This document shows positions 44,684-56,600 of a stretch of 64,000 bases of DNA, piece after piece. The position numbers and the translations under genes were made by a program. Within the stretch, counting starts at the first letter, position 1; each line of letters begins with the position of its first letter. The notes under the pieces are model-generated. The model saw only the letters and a program-made list of their open reading frames with translations. It was not told where the DNA came from and did not search any database. The stretch is from Toxotes chatareus (Eukaryota; Chordata; Actinopteri; Toxotidae). Location of the stretch: contig CM028886.1 of the NCBI GenBank assembly GCA_016801885.1, forward strand, positions 477,001-541,000, written 5' to 3'.

Positions 44684-45305
44684 TGCCATGATGACGCTGT
44701 TCCTACATGTTTCACAGAACTCCTACATGTCTGTAACATGCCATGATGCCATGATGACGCTGTTCCTACATGTTTCACAGAACTCCTACATGTCTGTAAC
44801 ATGCCATGATGCCATGATGACGCTGTTCCTACATGTTTCACAGAACTCCTACATGTCTGTAACATGCCATGATGCCATGATGACGCTGTTCCTACATGTT
44901 TCACAGAACTCCTACATGTCTGTAACATGCCATGATGCCATGATGACGCTGTTCCTACATGTTTCACAGAACTCCTACATGTCTGTAACATGCCATGATG
45001 CCATGATGATGCTGTTCCTACATGTTTCACAGAACTCCTACATGTCTGTAACATGCCATGATGCCATGATGACGCTGTTCCTACATGTTTCACAGAACTC
45101 CTACATGTCTGTAACATGCCATGATGCCATGATGATGCTGTTCCTACATGTTTCACAGAACTCCTACATGTCTGTAACATGCCATGATGCCATGATGACG
45201 CTGTTCCTACATGTTTCACAGAACTCCTACATGTCTGTAACATGCCATGATGCCATGATGACGCTGTTCCTACATGTTTCACAGAACTCCTACATGTCTG
45301 TAACA
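44684..45305. repeat. 63-bp tandem array, about 10 copies
   Basis: Near-identical 63-bp units containing CATGATGACGCTGTTCCTAC and TTTCACAGAACTCCTACATG. The sixth and eighth units share a C-to-T change (GATGAT for GATGAC). The unit length is a multiple of three, so open frames persist on both strands; nothing suggests they are translated. Confidence 0.95.
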
Positions 45306-46794
45306 GGACTGAGGTTTTCCCGGATTCACACGAAGCTTAATTAAAACACACCAGGAGAAAGAACTGGCTTTGAGACCTCTCAGGCCTTTCGGGTGAGAGA
45401 GAAAACGAGCAGAGGCTGTGTGAGGTGCTGGTGCTCACACACCTGTGCACCTGTCACAGACACATGCACAGCCCTGCTGTGCTGCTGAGAGTGAAAGCGA
45501 AACCGAGCAGGTACGTGCACAGGTGGTGTGCAGCTGTACGGTTAGTTAATGCTGATAAAAGTGACTGAGAGCCAGAAGGTCATCGTCTATCAGGTGGAAC
45601 TACAACGCCTTCAGTCGCCTAAAGAAATATCACCAAGCCAAACTTCATTTAAATGTTTAGTTATTTATTCATTTCTTTCATATACACCAGCAGAGGCACC
45701 GTGCAGACCATGCCTTCAGGCTCTGACTGAAGCGGATGTGTGTTCGGGTACATTCGGTTTGATGGAGCTTCATCTCATCAAACCATTTTCCAGCCGCGGA
45801 GCGTTTTGCTCAGAAATGTTGGACGCATCGCGGCAGTGACCTGTGAAAAGCTGGAGCTTTATCCGGCTGCTGGCTGAGGGAGGTTCACGCCCAAGTGAAG
45901 AGCGGGTGATTTATTACGAATGAAAAACTTTTAGCTCAAGTTTACTGGACGAAAAAAGTTGTTTGTCCAAAGGAACGACGTCAGATACTAAACGGAGAGT
46001 TTTTAAAAGGAGTCTGGCGTGTGGCGTTTCCTCCGCAGCAGAGATAACGCAGGTCCTGCTTTTTACTGTTAACGGTGGCCTAAACTTACGCACCACGACA
46101 GGAAGTTCGTTTTCAGTAAGAAGGAGAGAAAAACGACGAACGTGTCAGAAACAAACTCACCCTTCACTTTTCTTCCAGTCCGCAGGAAAATAAAGTTCCC
46201 AGCTCAGTGACTCGCTGCTTTGTTTCTCTGCTGCTGAACCAAATCCAAACTTCCGCATTCAGTTTTACTCTTTCTGTCAAGTGGGAGGAAAAAACTGAAC
46301 TTCCTCTAAGGATTTTCAAAATAAAACAAAAGGCTTCTCAAATAAGAAGTCCCGGGAGTCCTCCTTCCTGGTCTGTTTGGATTCATTGTGGTTTGAAGAA
46401 GCTCGTTGTTCAGCGCTGTGTGCCCGAGGTTTGCTCCACTTCATCCTGTCACTGGCTCCAGCACTGTGTCTGCAGTAAAGAGGAGGAGAGAACAGCAGCC
46501 TCATCGTGGTTGACAGTGTTTTAAGTGGAGGGTGAAGGATGAGCTGATCCTGTGCTTGGGGTTTGACGGTGCAGGGTGAGCAGCTGCAGATCCAGACCCA
46601 CTGTTCTGGTTTGTTCTGGTTCTGATTCTTTTTTATTTTAACGCTGAGACAAAGACATGAAATAAGGAGGAGCTGCTGCTGAAGTTCCTCTGGTTCCACC
46701 TACAGTCCGCCGGCTCTGCTCCCCTGCCTGTACTCCCTGTACTCGGCCTGCAGGAGGCGCTGCAGCCCGCTCCCCTCTCCTCTCTCCTCTCCGC

Positions 46795-46795
<1 letters not shown>
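45306..46795. other. Intergenic, upstream of cpne4
   Basis: No gene supported. The part 45,700-46,300 is somewhat CpG-rich. Short ORFs here have no recognisable domain. Confidence 0.45.

Positions 46796-46847
<52 letters not shown>
46796..46847. repeat. (TG)n tract just upstream of the cpne4 TATA box
   Basis: About 26 uninterrupted TG units ending about 20 bp before TATAAA at 46868. Alternating purine-pyrimidine sequence of this length can adopt Z-DNA. Confidence 0.9.
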
Positions 46848-46849
<2 letters not shown>

Positions 46850-46867
46850 CTGTGAGGCTTCCCCCGC

Positions 46868-46873
46868 TATAAA
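46868..46873 (+). promoter_or_regulatory. cpne4: TATA box, inferred cpne4 promoter
   Basis: TATAAA in the context CCCCCGCTATAAAGCC, preceded by GC-rich sequence. About 30 bp downstream begins a region that ends at a consensus donor (47065), which fits a 5' non-coding exon. Assignment to cpne4 rests on strand and position. Confidence 0.5.
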
Positions 46874-46897
46874 GCCGTGAGAGGCAGCTGGAGGCTG

Positions 46898-47064
46898 TAA
46901 AGGCTCTCCAGCAGCCAGAGGAGGTGGTGGAGGAGGAGGAGGAGGATGAAGCTGTGTGTCCGTCAGCGTGGAGCTGATCTCAGTTCAGTCCGTCTGAGCT
47001 GAAACTGGAAACTTTCTGATGCTTTTCTCGGTCCGGAGCTTCTTCTGTCTGCACCCGTGAGAAG
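46898..47064 (+). other. cpne4: Inferred 5' non-coding exon of cpne4
   Basis: From the predicted start site to GAGAAG|gtaaag. No ATG-initiated frame resembles copine, and the coding exon at 53590 has its own acceptor 21 nt before the ATG, so a spliced leader exon is required upstream. This is the best candidate seen. Confidence 0.45.
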
Positions 47065-48429
47065 GTAAAGCCAGCACAAACTCTCCGTGTTTTCTGAGGA
47101 TTTAATTCTCCTCTCCTCCTTCTGTCTTCTTCTTCACGCCTGTTCTCTTCTCAGTGTTGAGCTGATGTTGATCTTCTAATAATCATTCATTTGTTTAATG
47201 ATGACTGAGACGCTCCTGCACTGGCTGTGGATTCTGCTGGTTTTAGGGTCTTAGAGCATCTTTGTTTAAATGACAGTGTAAAATCAGCTTTTTCTCAGGT
47301 CTGATCAGTAAATGTTTGTAGAGCCTGGAGCCAGATGTTCAGCTGCACAGCTGGTTTGGTGTTGACAGAGGGGGAACACAGACTGTGCTTCAGGAGGCGT
47401 GGACACAGTCTGATTTTCCTCTGATGGTTTCAGTTTTTCTGGAAATGGCTCGGATCAGCTCCTCAGATGAAACGAAGGCAGAACCGGGAACAGGATTTTG
47501 GGGATCTGATGATGAAGGTTTGATGATGAAGGTCTGAAATAGATTTCTTTGTGTTCAGCTGTTTAAATGACTCCATGAGAGACATTTCATTCATTCATTC
47601 TGCTGAGGCTGTAACTGTGTGTGTGTGTGTGTGTTGACTTTTCAGTAATATGATGATCATGGTGACACCTGCTTGCAAAGAGGCTTTAAGCTGTAACTAA
47701 TTCTTTATTAATGATGAATAAATAATTCACCAATGCTAAGTATCACTTATAAGTTGTGAATAAAAATAAGTTTAGTTCATCAGGCTGTGAAAAATCCCTC
47801 TGCCTGACGTTTGTCTTCATGAATTATGAATCTATGAATCAGTGTAAAAACTCTATATTAAGAAATAATTAACATTAAGTGCAGACCTGATGCTAATCTC
47901 ACACATATCTGATATTTATTAGCATCAAACATCAGAATGGAAAACTCAAAGTTTTTCCTGTTCATGAAACATTTGTCAAAGATGTTTAATGGAATTATTA
48001 GTTACTGATTATGAACCATTTTAATCATAGTTAGTATTTACAGAGTGTTAGTATATGAACGTGCGTGTGTTCATGCTCGTGGTCTGGCTCAGTCCAGCAC
48101 CGTGGTTCAGACTGAAGCATCTCAGCTGCTGTTGGACTGACTGTGATGAAATGTGGCTCAGACGTTCATGTTCCCCTCAGGATGAACTGTAGAGACTCTG
48201 GTGATCCTCTGACTGTGCATCTAGCGCCACCTTCAGGTTCTGTGTTCTGTGAGTGCAGCCCCACAGAGCTGCTCTCTGGGTCTGAGACTCTGGGACTGAA
48301 CCAGGACACCACAGGTTTACTCCACACCCTTTATCACTGCAGGAGAAGATCAGTGTTCCTGCAGAGGAATAACTCTCTCATTTGTCTGAGTTGATCATTG
48401 ATCATTGATCATATTTGTTGTGTTTTTAG

Positions 48430-48575
48430 CAAACAAACAGGAGGAAATAGTTCATTTGTCGGGGACTATTTTCAGAGGCGGATTGATCCACATTGGGTGC
48501 TGGTGTGTGTTTGTGGCAGCAGGACGGTGTGTGTGTGTGTGTGTTGATGGTGATGAAGGAATAAGATACGTCACA
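48430..48575 (+). repeat. Dispersed repeat, copy 2 (cpne4 intron 1)
   Basis: Partner of 18730-18852: same ordered blocks (AAACAG-AGGAAAT, GGGGACTATTTTCAG, GCGGATTGATCCACATTGGG, GGCAGCAGGACGGTGTGTGT, GATGAAGGAATAAGATACGTCACA). Same orientation. Confidence 0.65.
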
Positions 48576-51469
48576 GCTCCTGTGAGCAGGAGACACACTG
48601 ATGGTGGGATCACTGGATTCACTGACAGGCAGAAACATGTGACACATGTCACAGCGTCAGACAGTAACTGAACTTTCATCCTGTCACAGATGAAGATTTT
48701 AATCTCAACGCTAAAACAAAGTAAACAGACCCTCGACCGCAGAGATGGACAGACAGATCCACATCATCGACCTCAGTGTCCTCAGTGTGAAGTTAAACCA
48801 CTTTACTGCGATGGAGTCTCTGTAACGGTCAGGTGATCAGAGCCATCCACGGCTCCTCGGTCAGCTGATGCAAAGAGCAGGCTGCAGCGTCAGGTTCGTT
48901 TTACAGCAGGTGATAACGTCAGTCTCAGTCTCAGATCATCCGGCCGGTCATGTGACGCTGTCTGCTCTGGTCTCACACACAGACTCTGGCTCCCATACCA
49001 TCACTGTGACTGTAGGTCCACAGCAACAGCCGCTGAGGCTCATGGGTACTGTAGTAATGTGAGCAGTGACAGTCACAGGTTAATAACAAGGTCCGGCTTC
49101 TTTACAGACATGACAGTTCATTTTACGGATTCTGGTTAAAACTTTGGTGACGTAGTGAGGACTTTCATGGCTTCACACTGGACAGGACATCAGGTCCCAG
49201 GGTTAGGGGACCCGATGTCAAACCAGAGACAGGATCAGTGAGCCTCATCCAAAGTGCAGTGAAGAGAAAAGCTCTGTGTCAGATCAGGATTTGCTGACCT
49301 CCCTTTACCAGCAGCAGGACCAGTTCTGTGGATTTAGTCTGTCTCTGTCTCGTCCTGTGGTCCCAGACTGTCCTGCTGCAGGATGAGTCTGGAACCATCA
49401 GACGCCTCCTGATGGGTCTGAGTGATGGAGAAGAATGTAAACATCATACACTCGTGTGTGTGTGTGTGACTGACCTGTAACAGTAATAACGGACCTGAGC
49501 AGTCCGTCCTTCAGAGGGGACAGACCCCCTCTCTGTCTCTGCCCTGCTCTCCTCCAGCTGTTTGAAGCTCTCATAGTTTTTATTGTTCTCCACAAACATT
49601 CTGCTTGTTCCGCCTCTGAGAACAAACCAGCGCTGTTTCCCAGAAACCCGCTGCCTTCGAGCTGAGCGAGCGCCTCTGAATGACATGGTTAGCTGTTGTA
49701 GTGCAGCTGTACAGGGATCTGTGATGTGATTTTCATGAGCAGCTCTTTAATCTGCTGCTGGATGTCGGCGCGTGGCGAGCCTCAGCTGGTGGGAGGATTC
49801 ATCTGCCGCTCGACTGAACAGCTGAAAGCTGCTGTGAAACGCTCCTCACCTCCTCCCATCATCCACCTGCTGAGCTCGCCCTGCAGTTTACAGCCAAGAC
49901 ACTTCACCCTCTGCGCCGTCTTCAGGTTCGAGGAGCGTGATGATGATGATGATGAGCTTCCACGTAGCTGCAACAAAACAAGAATCCTGTTTTATACATG
50001 TATGTACAGTTCCTCCAATTCACAGAACGTTTAATGGGTTTTAAACATGAACAGCTTAAAACCTGCAGGTATCATCACAACATCCCTGAATCTTCAGATC
50101 AAATTCATGTTTTAAAAACTTGAAGACTTTTTAAGTTTTGCAGAAATCCATTAAAATAAATTATAACACAATCTGTAATTTGACCGGTGGGCTTTTGTTA
50201 TGTTACTTTAACAGCACAAACACTCGGTCACACCAGAATTTAAAAGCTAAATTTCACTGTGTGCTCAGTTAGTTCCAATATAACCACAGCGACCGGAGCA
50301 TCCACTCGCAGGGCTGAAGTGTTTGAGCTCTGACTGAGCAGAGTGAGCACGTTCCTGTTCCACACTCAGGTGGCAGAGGGAACCTTCAGGTTTTATCAGA
50401 ATCCTCTGCACAATAAAAATCATTTGTCACATTTCCCAAGCTGTAAGTCCAGAAAGCCGGTGGGCCGCCATCTTTGCTCTGATTGGAAAACAGAGGCACA
50501 GCGTGGGAAATAAAAAATTCTCTTTATCATTCAGATCTGTGAAGAATCACAATGTTTTCTCTCCAGTTTCCAGATTTGCTGTTTAAATTCAGGCTTTTTT
50601 AAAAGAGATTAAATTCCTGCAACCTTAAAGGAGCAGTCCGTGATTCTGATCCCGTACGGTCGACATCAGCGTTCCAGCCAATCAGCTCATTATCACTGAT
50701 GAGCCTCACGTAGCTTTGATGAGAGAGGGAAAGCTTTCAGTGCTGTTCCACACGGGTCGGCGTGTTCCACTGACCTTTCCTGACTCGGACAGTAAAACCT
50801 GATCCTCTGCAGTTAAAGAACAGATCTATGGTCTGTTTTTGTCAGGCTACCCGTCTCTTCCGTTCTTCGTCTTCTCACCGTGTGTAACCCGAGCCGGTGG
50901 CGTGCACGAGGAGGATATTTTTATTGGGCGATATCTGTAACTTCCTCCTGTGGAGTACATTACTGCAGCTGGTCGGATACCGCAGCCTCGCTCTTCCCAG
51001 GGTTAATCAGATGAGCCCGAGTGCTGCTGATGGGATAATGGAGGCAGGTGATGAAGTGGTTGGTGGTTGAGGTGGAGATTCGATCGCTGACCCAGCAGAA
51101 ATGGCTTCCTGTGAGGGGGGAGTTTATCAGCTGGGGTTTTTTTATCAGTGATGGAGACGATGAGACTGAAGCTCGGAGAGGAAGTCAGAGCTCCATCACA
51201 CAGACATGACTCGGACTCTCTGAGAGACTCTGATAATCAGAAGCCGTGTGAAACAGTGAAGCTGTAGATAAACAGATACTTCATTCACCTCCAAGGGAAA
51301 TTCACAGATTCCAGCAGTGAAGATAAAAAGTCGTGTAATAAATAATAATAAAAGCAGGAAACAAACATGGAAAAGTCCAGTTTAAAGCAGAGTATGATTC
51401 AAAGTGTGTAGAACAGATTCCAGGTCAGAACAGGGAGGAATGTTAATGTGAAAGTCACATGACAGGAAC

Positions 51470-52614
51470 TAGGGGTGGGCGATATGGCAAAAATATCACA
51501 TCACGATTTTTTAATGGTAAAATCACGATCACGATTTTATCACAGTTCATTTTTACAGTGAAGTTAATTTAGAACCAAACTATTTTCTTTGTAAAAACTT
51601 AGTTATAAAAGAAAAAAAAGTCACCTCTTTCCACCGTTTGCTGCTTCTCTCATATGTCCTGCTTTTATCAGAGACTTGTGTTATAGCTGGTTGTTTCTGT
51701 GTAATGTCTTTAGCCGTTACCACTGGCTGATGTGTGGTCGGCCTCGCTGCTTGGCTCTCAGCAGATTGTTCCGGATGCTGCCTCTTCAGGTGGTTAAAGA
51801 GCTTCGTTGTGTTTGCGCTTTGTCGTTTGGAGAAAACCCAAACCAGTTCCATACGCAGTGTTGGGGAGTAACGGAATACATGTAACGGCGTTACGTATTC
51901 AGAATACAAATCATGAGTAACTGTATTCCATTACAGTTACAGTGTAAATAGATAGTATTCAGAATACAGTTACAGTGCTGAAATCAATGGATTACGTGAC
52001 GATACTTCTCTGTTTCACGAGTTGATATTTATTCTCTAAATGAACGAAGGCAACCCGATGCGTTTCCCAGAAGCCCCAGCTCCACGAAAACAAACGGAAA
52101 TAAACGAGCTATTCGCCCGATCAGTCGGTCAGAATGGAGTCGGACGAGGAGCAGCAGGAGCGAGAGCCGGGACAGGAATGCGTTGGCCAAGGCAGAAGCA
52201 GCGTTACGTTACGTTACGTATTCTGAGTACGTAACGCCGTTACATGAACTTCGTTACTCCCCAACACTGTCTATACGACTGAAGCGGAGTTCTTTTTGGG
52301 GACCAACTCCAAGCTTTCACTTACGCTGTCTGCCAGGGCTACCCGCTACACCCTGACTAAAACAGCGAGGCTAGTAAAAAAATAAAATAAAATCAGCACT
52401 GCTCATACTTCGCCATGATTGGTTGGTCATGTTCATGTGAAGCGGGCTGTTAGTTGCCCAAGGACAAAAAAACTTTTCGTGCTTCTGTGCGCAAGCATAG
52501 AGCTGCAATTAATAGAATGTTCCCTATAGACGATAATACGATCTCTCTCCTCTGGCAGATCGTCAACATCAAGATCGTCTTCACGATCTAATATCGCCAT
52601 ATCGCACACCCCTA
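51470..52614 (-). mobile_element. hAT-family DNA transposon, decayed
   Basis: Inverted ends TAGGGGTGGGCGATATGGC (51470) and the complement of TAGGGGTGTGCGATATGGC (ending 52614), flanked by a perfect 8-bp target duplication ACAGGAAC (51462..51469 and 52615..52622). Length, ends and the 8-bp duplication fit hAT. Inside, on the minus strand, are remnants of an N-terminal BED zinc finger (KLFNHLKRQHPEQ on one side, LVPKKNSASV on the other), split by a second element. No DDE catalytic region remains, so it is non-autonomous. Confidence 0.88.
51856..52269. mobile_element. Non-autonomous hAT-like element nested in the first
   Basis: Ends are inverted copies starting CAGTGTTGGGGAGTAACG with matching ATGTAACGGCGTTACGTA blocks about 20 bp inside. 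Flanked by TCCATACG (51848..51855) and TCTATACG (52270..52277), an 8-bp duplication with one mismatch. It lies inside the transposase remnant of the outer element, so it inserted later. No own transposase. Confidence 0.85.
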
Positions 52615-52902
52615 ACAGGAACTTACCTTTGATACAAACATCATTCAGTGAACGTGTGTGTCAGAGATACACTGACTGCTCAGTATAATCAGAGTCTTTC
52701 AGCTGAATCTGAGACACGAGGATAAAATCATCTGTTATTCTGATTTAATGAACACGTGTTCAGCAGACTTGTTCTGGCTGTTGGTTGCATCCATTCTGAT
52801 CCGTTCAGTGACAGCACGTAAATCAGACACGCAGTGATCACGTGTGCACAGAGAAGCTGCTTTACAAGTTTCATTACACGGTTTTCCTGTCTGTCCTGAA
52901 CA

Positions 52903-53196
52903 CCCGAGTCCTCTGACCCGTGTCCCCTGACCCGAGTCCTCTGACCCGAGTCCCTGTCCTGAGTCCTCTGACCCGAGTCCCCCGACCTGAGTCCCTTGTC
53001 CCGAGTCCCCCGACCCGAGTCCTTTGTCCTGAGTCCTCTGACCCGAGTCCCCCGACCTGAGTCCCTTGTCCCGAGTCCCCTGTCCTGAGTCCTCTGACCC
53101 GAGTCCCCCGACCTGAGTCCCTTGTCCTCTGACCCGAGTCCCTTGTCCCGAGTCCCCTGTCCTGAGTCCTCTGACCCGAGTCCCCTGACCCAAGTC
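52903..53196. repeat. 14-bp minisatellite upstream of the cpne4 coding start
   Basis: About 21 units related to CCCGAGTCCTCTGA, with variants CCTGAGTCCCTTGT and CCCGAGTCCCCCGA recurring in fixed order, giving higher-order 42-56 bp periods. It lies about 0.4 kb before the first coding exon. The long antisense frames rich in Arg, Gly and Asp here are repeat artefacts. Confidence 0.9.
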
Positions 53197-53610
53197 TCCT
53201 CGGTCGTTTGCGTCTCGGTGAACTCTGGCTGATGACGCATCCATTCAGTATGAAACTAAACTGTTTTCCCAGCTTCTCTGTGGTGACAGTGTGACCTGGA
53301 TCAGACCAGAGACCAGGTTCACATCCAGACCCCGTCCCTCTGTGCTTCAGGCTCCTTGTAAACATCCAGACCAGGATCCGTCCCTGACCTGAACCAGGTG
53401 CTGTGAGAGTCTGAACAGGACCAGAACCCGTTTCATGAAGCTGTCTCTGCAGGTGGATGATGAACTGGCAGATCAAGTTTTAACAATAAGAAAAGAATCT
53501 GGCCTGCATGACTCGGACATTTTAAAAAGCAGCTTCTCTGTGTTTTAATACTGTGATCCATCCTCTGAACCTTTCTCTGTCCCGTGCAGACTTCCTGTCC
53601 CGCCTCCACC

Positions 53611-56600
53611 ATGAGTGACATCTACGAGTCAGCGGCCAACTCTCTGGGTTTGTTCAGCAGCCCCTGTCTGACCAAAGTGGAGCTGCGACTCACCTGTAAA
53701 GGGATCTCAGACCGAGACGCTCTGTCCAAACCCGACCCCTGCATCGTCCTCAACATGCAGTCCCATGGACAGTGGATGGAGGTAGGTCGCCGTGGCAACC
53801 AGACTGCCCCTATGTGCTTAGGTCCTGATGACTGGTGCTTCTCTGTTGCTGATGGTTTTAATGGACTGCTCACTCACCGGGCCTCGGTCCTGGACTTTGG
53901 ACGTTTTCTCTGTGAAACATCAGATTTACTGTCCTCAGACGTATTTCACAGGTTAGTTGCTGCTTTAATGTCCCGTGTTCCTGATGGAGAAGGATCTAAC
54001 GCTGAGAGGCTGAATGAAACAGCATCAGACAGATTTAGAGCTGTGAAGCTAAACGCTGCAGCGTTGCTGATGTTTGACAGTGAGACTGACAAACACTGGA
54101 CATCTTCATCTTTTCTTTCTCTGTTTTCTTGTTGATCCTTTGTGGTTAATTCACAGTCAGTTGTTCCTGGAGATAAATGGTTGGTTTAGCCTGTGGTACA
54201 GTTTCAGTCTCCATCTGTCCTGCTGCTCGGCGGCCTCTTAGTGCTGATGTCCAGTCAGCAGTGTCCTGCACTAAAGGACAATTGCCCCTTTGTGTTTTCG
54301 TGCTGGAGGTTTTCGGCCTCGGTGGATGTGTCCTGTCGGAGTCTTAAACGAACAGAGAAGTGCTGAGAGGTGAAGGAGCAGCTGATGACAGCACCGGAAG
54401 GTGCAGAGTGAAATGATCTAATTAAGCGGGCGGCGAGCGGCGGGTGGTGGGCAGCCACAGGGCGAATAAAACAAGCGAACATTAAAAACTCAGCAGTGTC
54501 CAGGCCAGAGAGCTCCAGCTTTAACAATCACTGCAGCTACCTTCGTCTTTATCCTGCTTAACTGGGATTGGTCAGTCTGTTAATGATGTCGGCGTTGCCA
54601 TGGTGCAGCACCCAGAGGTGGGGACTGGAGTCAGAGTCAGTTTCTGTATCTCTGTGTCTGTCCAGTTTCAGCTGCTTTTCCTGAGACAGAAAGACGTCTG
54701 AGGCCCTGAAAGCCTGCTCCTGTCTCCGTGCCACCCCCCAGCAGGACAGGAACTCTGTCCCACCTCTGGACCCTGGTCTGTTTTCTAGTGATGACGAAGT
54801 TTCCAAAGACGTTTGGAGAAACTGTCTGAAACGAAGCTTGTGTCACTTTTTTAGATCAGTTCCAAACTCAGACTTTACAGCTCGGGGTACGATGTGCAGT
54901 TTGGAGCCGGAGCCTGGTGTTCATGAGACAGACAGCAGTCATCCCCTCACAGATTATCACTTTACTTCACTGACGGTGATAATAAGAGTGAAGACACCAG
55001 CCTTCTCCCACTGTAGCGTCTCTTTTCTTCCTCCCTCTGTTCGCAGCCATCTGCAGCTGAGCTGTGTGGGTAAAGTACGTCTGGTTGGAAGCTGCTCAGC
55101 TTCGTTATCAACACGACAGATGATGAAGGAGAAAAGTGACAGAATTCTTGGAGGCTTGGAGGAGGAAAAGAGACCAAACAGGGAGACAGAAAACACACAG
55201 TGAATCCACACTGAGGCTGTTTCAGCTCAGCTTCAGGTTCAGCTCAGCTTCAGCTTCAGCTCAGCTCAGCTTCAGCTCAGCTCAGCTTCAGCTCAGCTCA
55301 GCTTCAGCTCTTCAGTCTGTGTGAGTTCAGAAAAGCAGTAAAAGTGTTCCTCTGTCACTTCTTGTTGCATAGTTGTGTGTTTCCTGTGTTTTCTGTGTGT
55401 GGTGTGTGACTTGGTCAGACCTGGTTTCTGTTGCCCCACTTTAACTTTCTCTGAGTATTTTTAGGCGTCTCAGTTGTGGACGTACAGATGAGGCGTCCAC
55501 AACTCCTAACTCTCCTCCTCCTCCTTCACTCTCTCTGTGCAGCTGTGCTCTGTCTGTTTTTATTTCTCCTCTCGTTCCACTTTCTTATTCACCTTTTATT
55601 TTGGCGTCAGCAGCACAGATCTGCTCTGAGTGTTTATCTCAGTCTGACGTGTGGAGCTGACAGGAAGTCACATGACGAAGCGATCTGAACAGATGAAGAA
55701 GGCGTCTTCTGTCTCAGCTCTCGTCTGTGTGTCAGAGTTTCCGTCCGGATGTTATGAATTCGAGGCTTCATTGGCGAGTACCTGACCAGCTGATCATCTG
55801 AACACATTGTGTGTACTACATGAACACAGCCTCGGCGTGTCGTTATCTTCAAATTAAAACGTTGACAACAGAAACAGTCCTTTGTCCTCTGTGAGCCCTG
55901 GTTCTCCTCGTCCTCTCCTCTTCGCCCAGTGGTGTCTGCTCCTGTCAGCCTGAGTTTCTGAGAGGAACCAGTCAAACAGGGACTCTCAGTGTTTTTCATC
56001 ATCTGTTAGAGGAGCTGTTTTCTCCTGAGTCCTCTCGTTGTCATGGCTGCTGTTGCTGCTGAATGTGAGGCAGCAGGAATCTGCTCAGCGCTGTCGTCTC
56101 TGCTCGTTAAAACGTGAAGTTCAGACTGAGGTGGAGTAAAACCTGAAAACTGATGCAGCTCCACAGCCTGATATCGCTGCTGCTGCTGCTGACGGAGCAT
56201 GGAAATCAAACCAGACGAGGAAAAACTACACATAAAGAAGCAGGAAGACAAAACAGAGCATGATGCAGAAACTAACCCTAAAGGGAGAATTCCTCCTGTA
56301 TTTGGTTGGAACATTTTCATATTCTGTAAATATAAATCTAATTAGGTGGTTCATCAGAAAAGCACATGTGCTGTAGGTAAACAGGTAAATAAACGTGCTC
56401 CTCTAAATGTGGAACAGATTGAACACACACACAGATACTGGGATGAGGAGGAGGACGGTTAGTGCACTGCTGGCTTTTCCCATCTCCCACCATTACCATG
56501 CTTTTTAGTTTGGTACAGACTTTAACTACAGAAAAACTGGGTCACCCTCCTCGTGCTGAACTCCGTGTTCCTCAGTGACATGCTGCTGTCGTGGTTCACA

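Larger units (their letters stand above)
47065..53589 (+). other. cpne4 intron 1 (inferred), no coding exon seen
   Basis: About 6.5 kb. It holds a dispersed repeat copy (48430-48575), nested hAT elements (51470-52614) and a 14-bp minisatellite (52903-53196). An antisense frame at 49444-49686 is discussed separately. The rest looks like ordinary intron. Confidence 0.5.

Noticed and set aside
44602..45344. 218-226 residue ORFs, and a CRISPR-like look of regular repeats
   Set aside because: A 63-bp head-to-tail minisatellite with no unique spacers; the frames stay open only because 63 is divisible by three.
52728..53476. Antisense ORFs of 169-200 residues rich in Arg, Gly, Asp and Ser
   Set aside because: Translations of the 14-bp minisatellite; period and composition explain them fully.
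53782..54135. Extension of the first copine coding exon as a 183-residue ORF
   Set aside because: A GAG|gtaggt donor at 53781 joins in frame to the next copine exon (VDRTEV at 57485); the extension is intron read-through.
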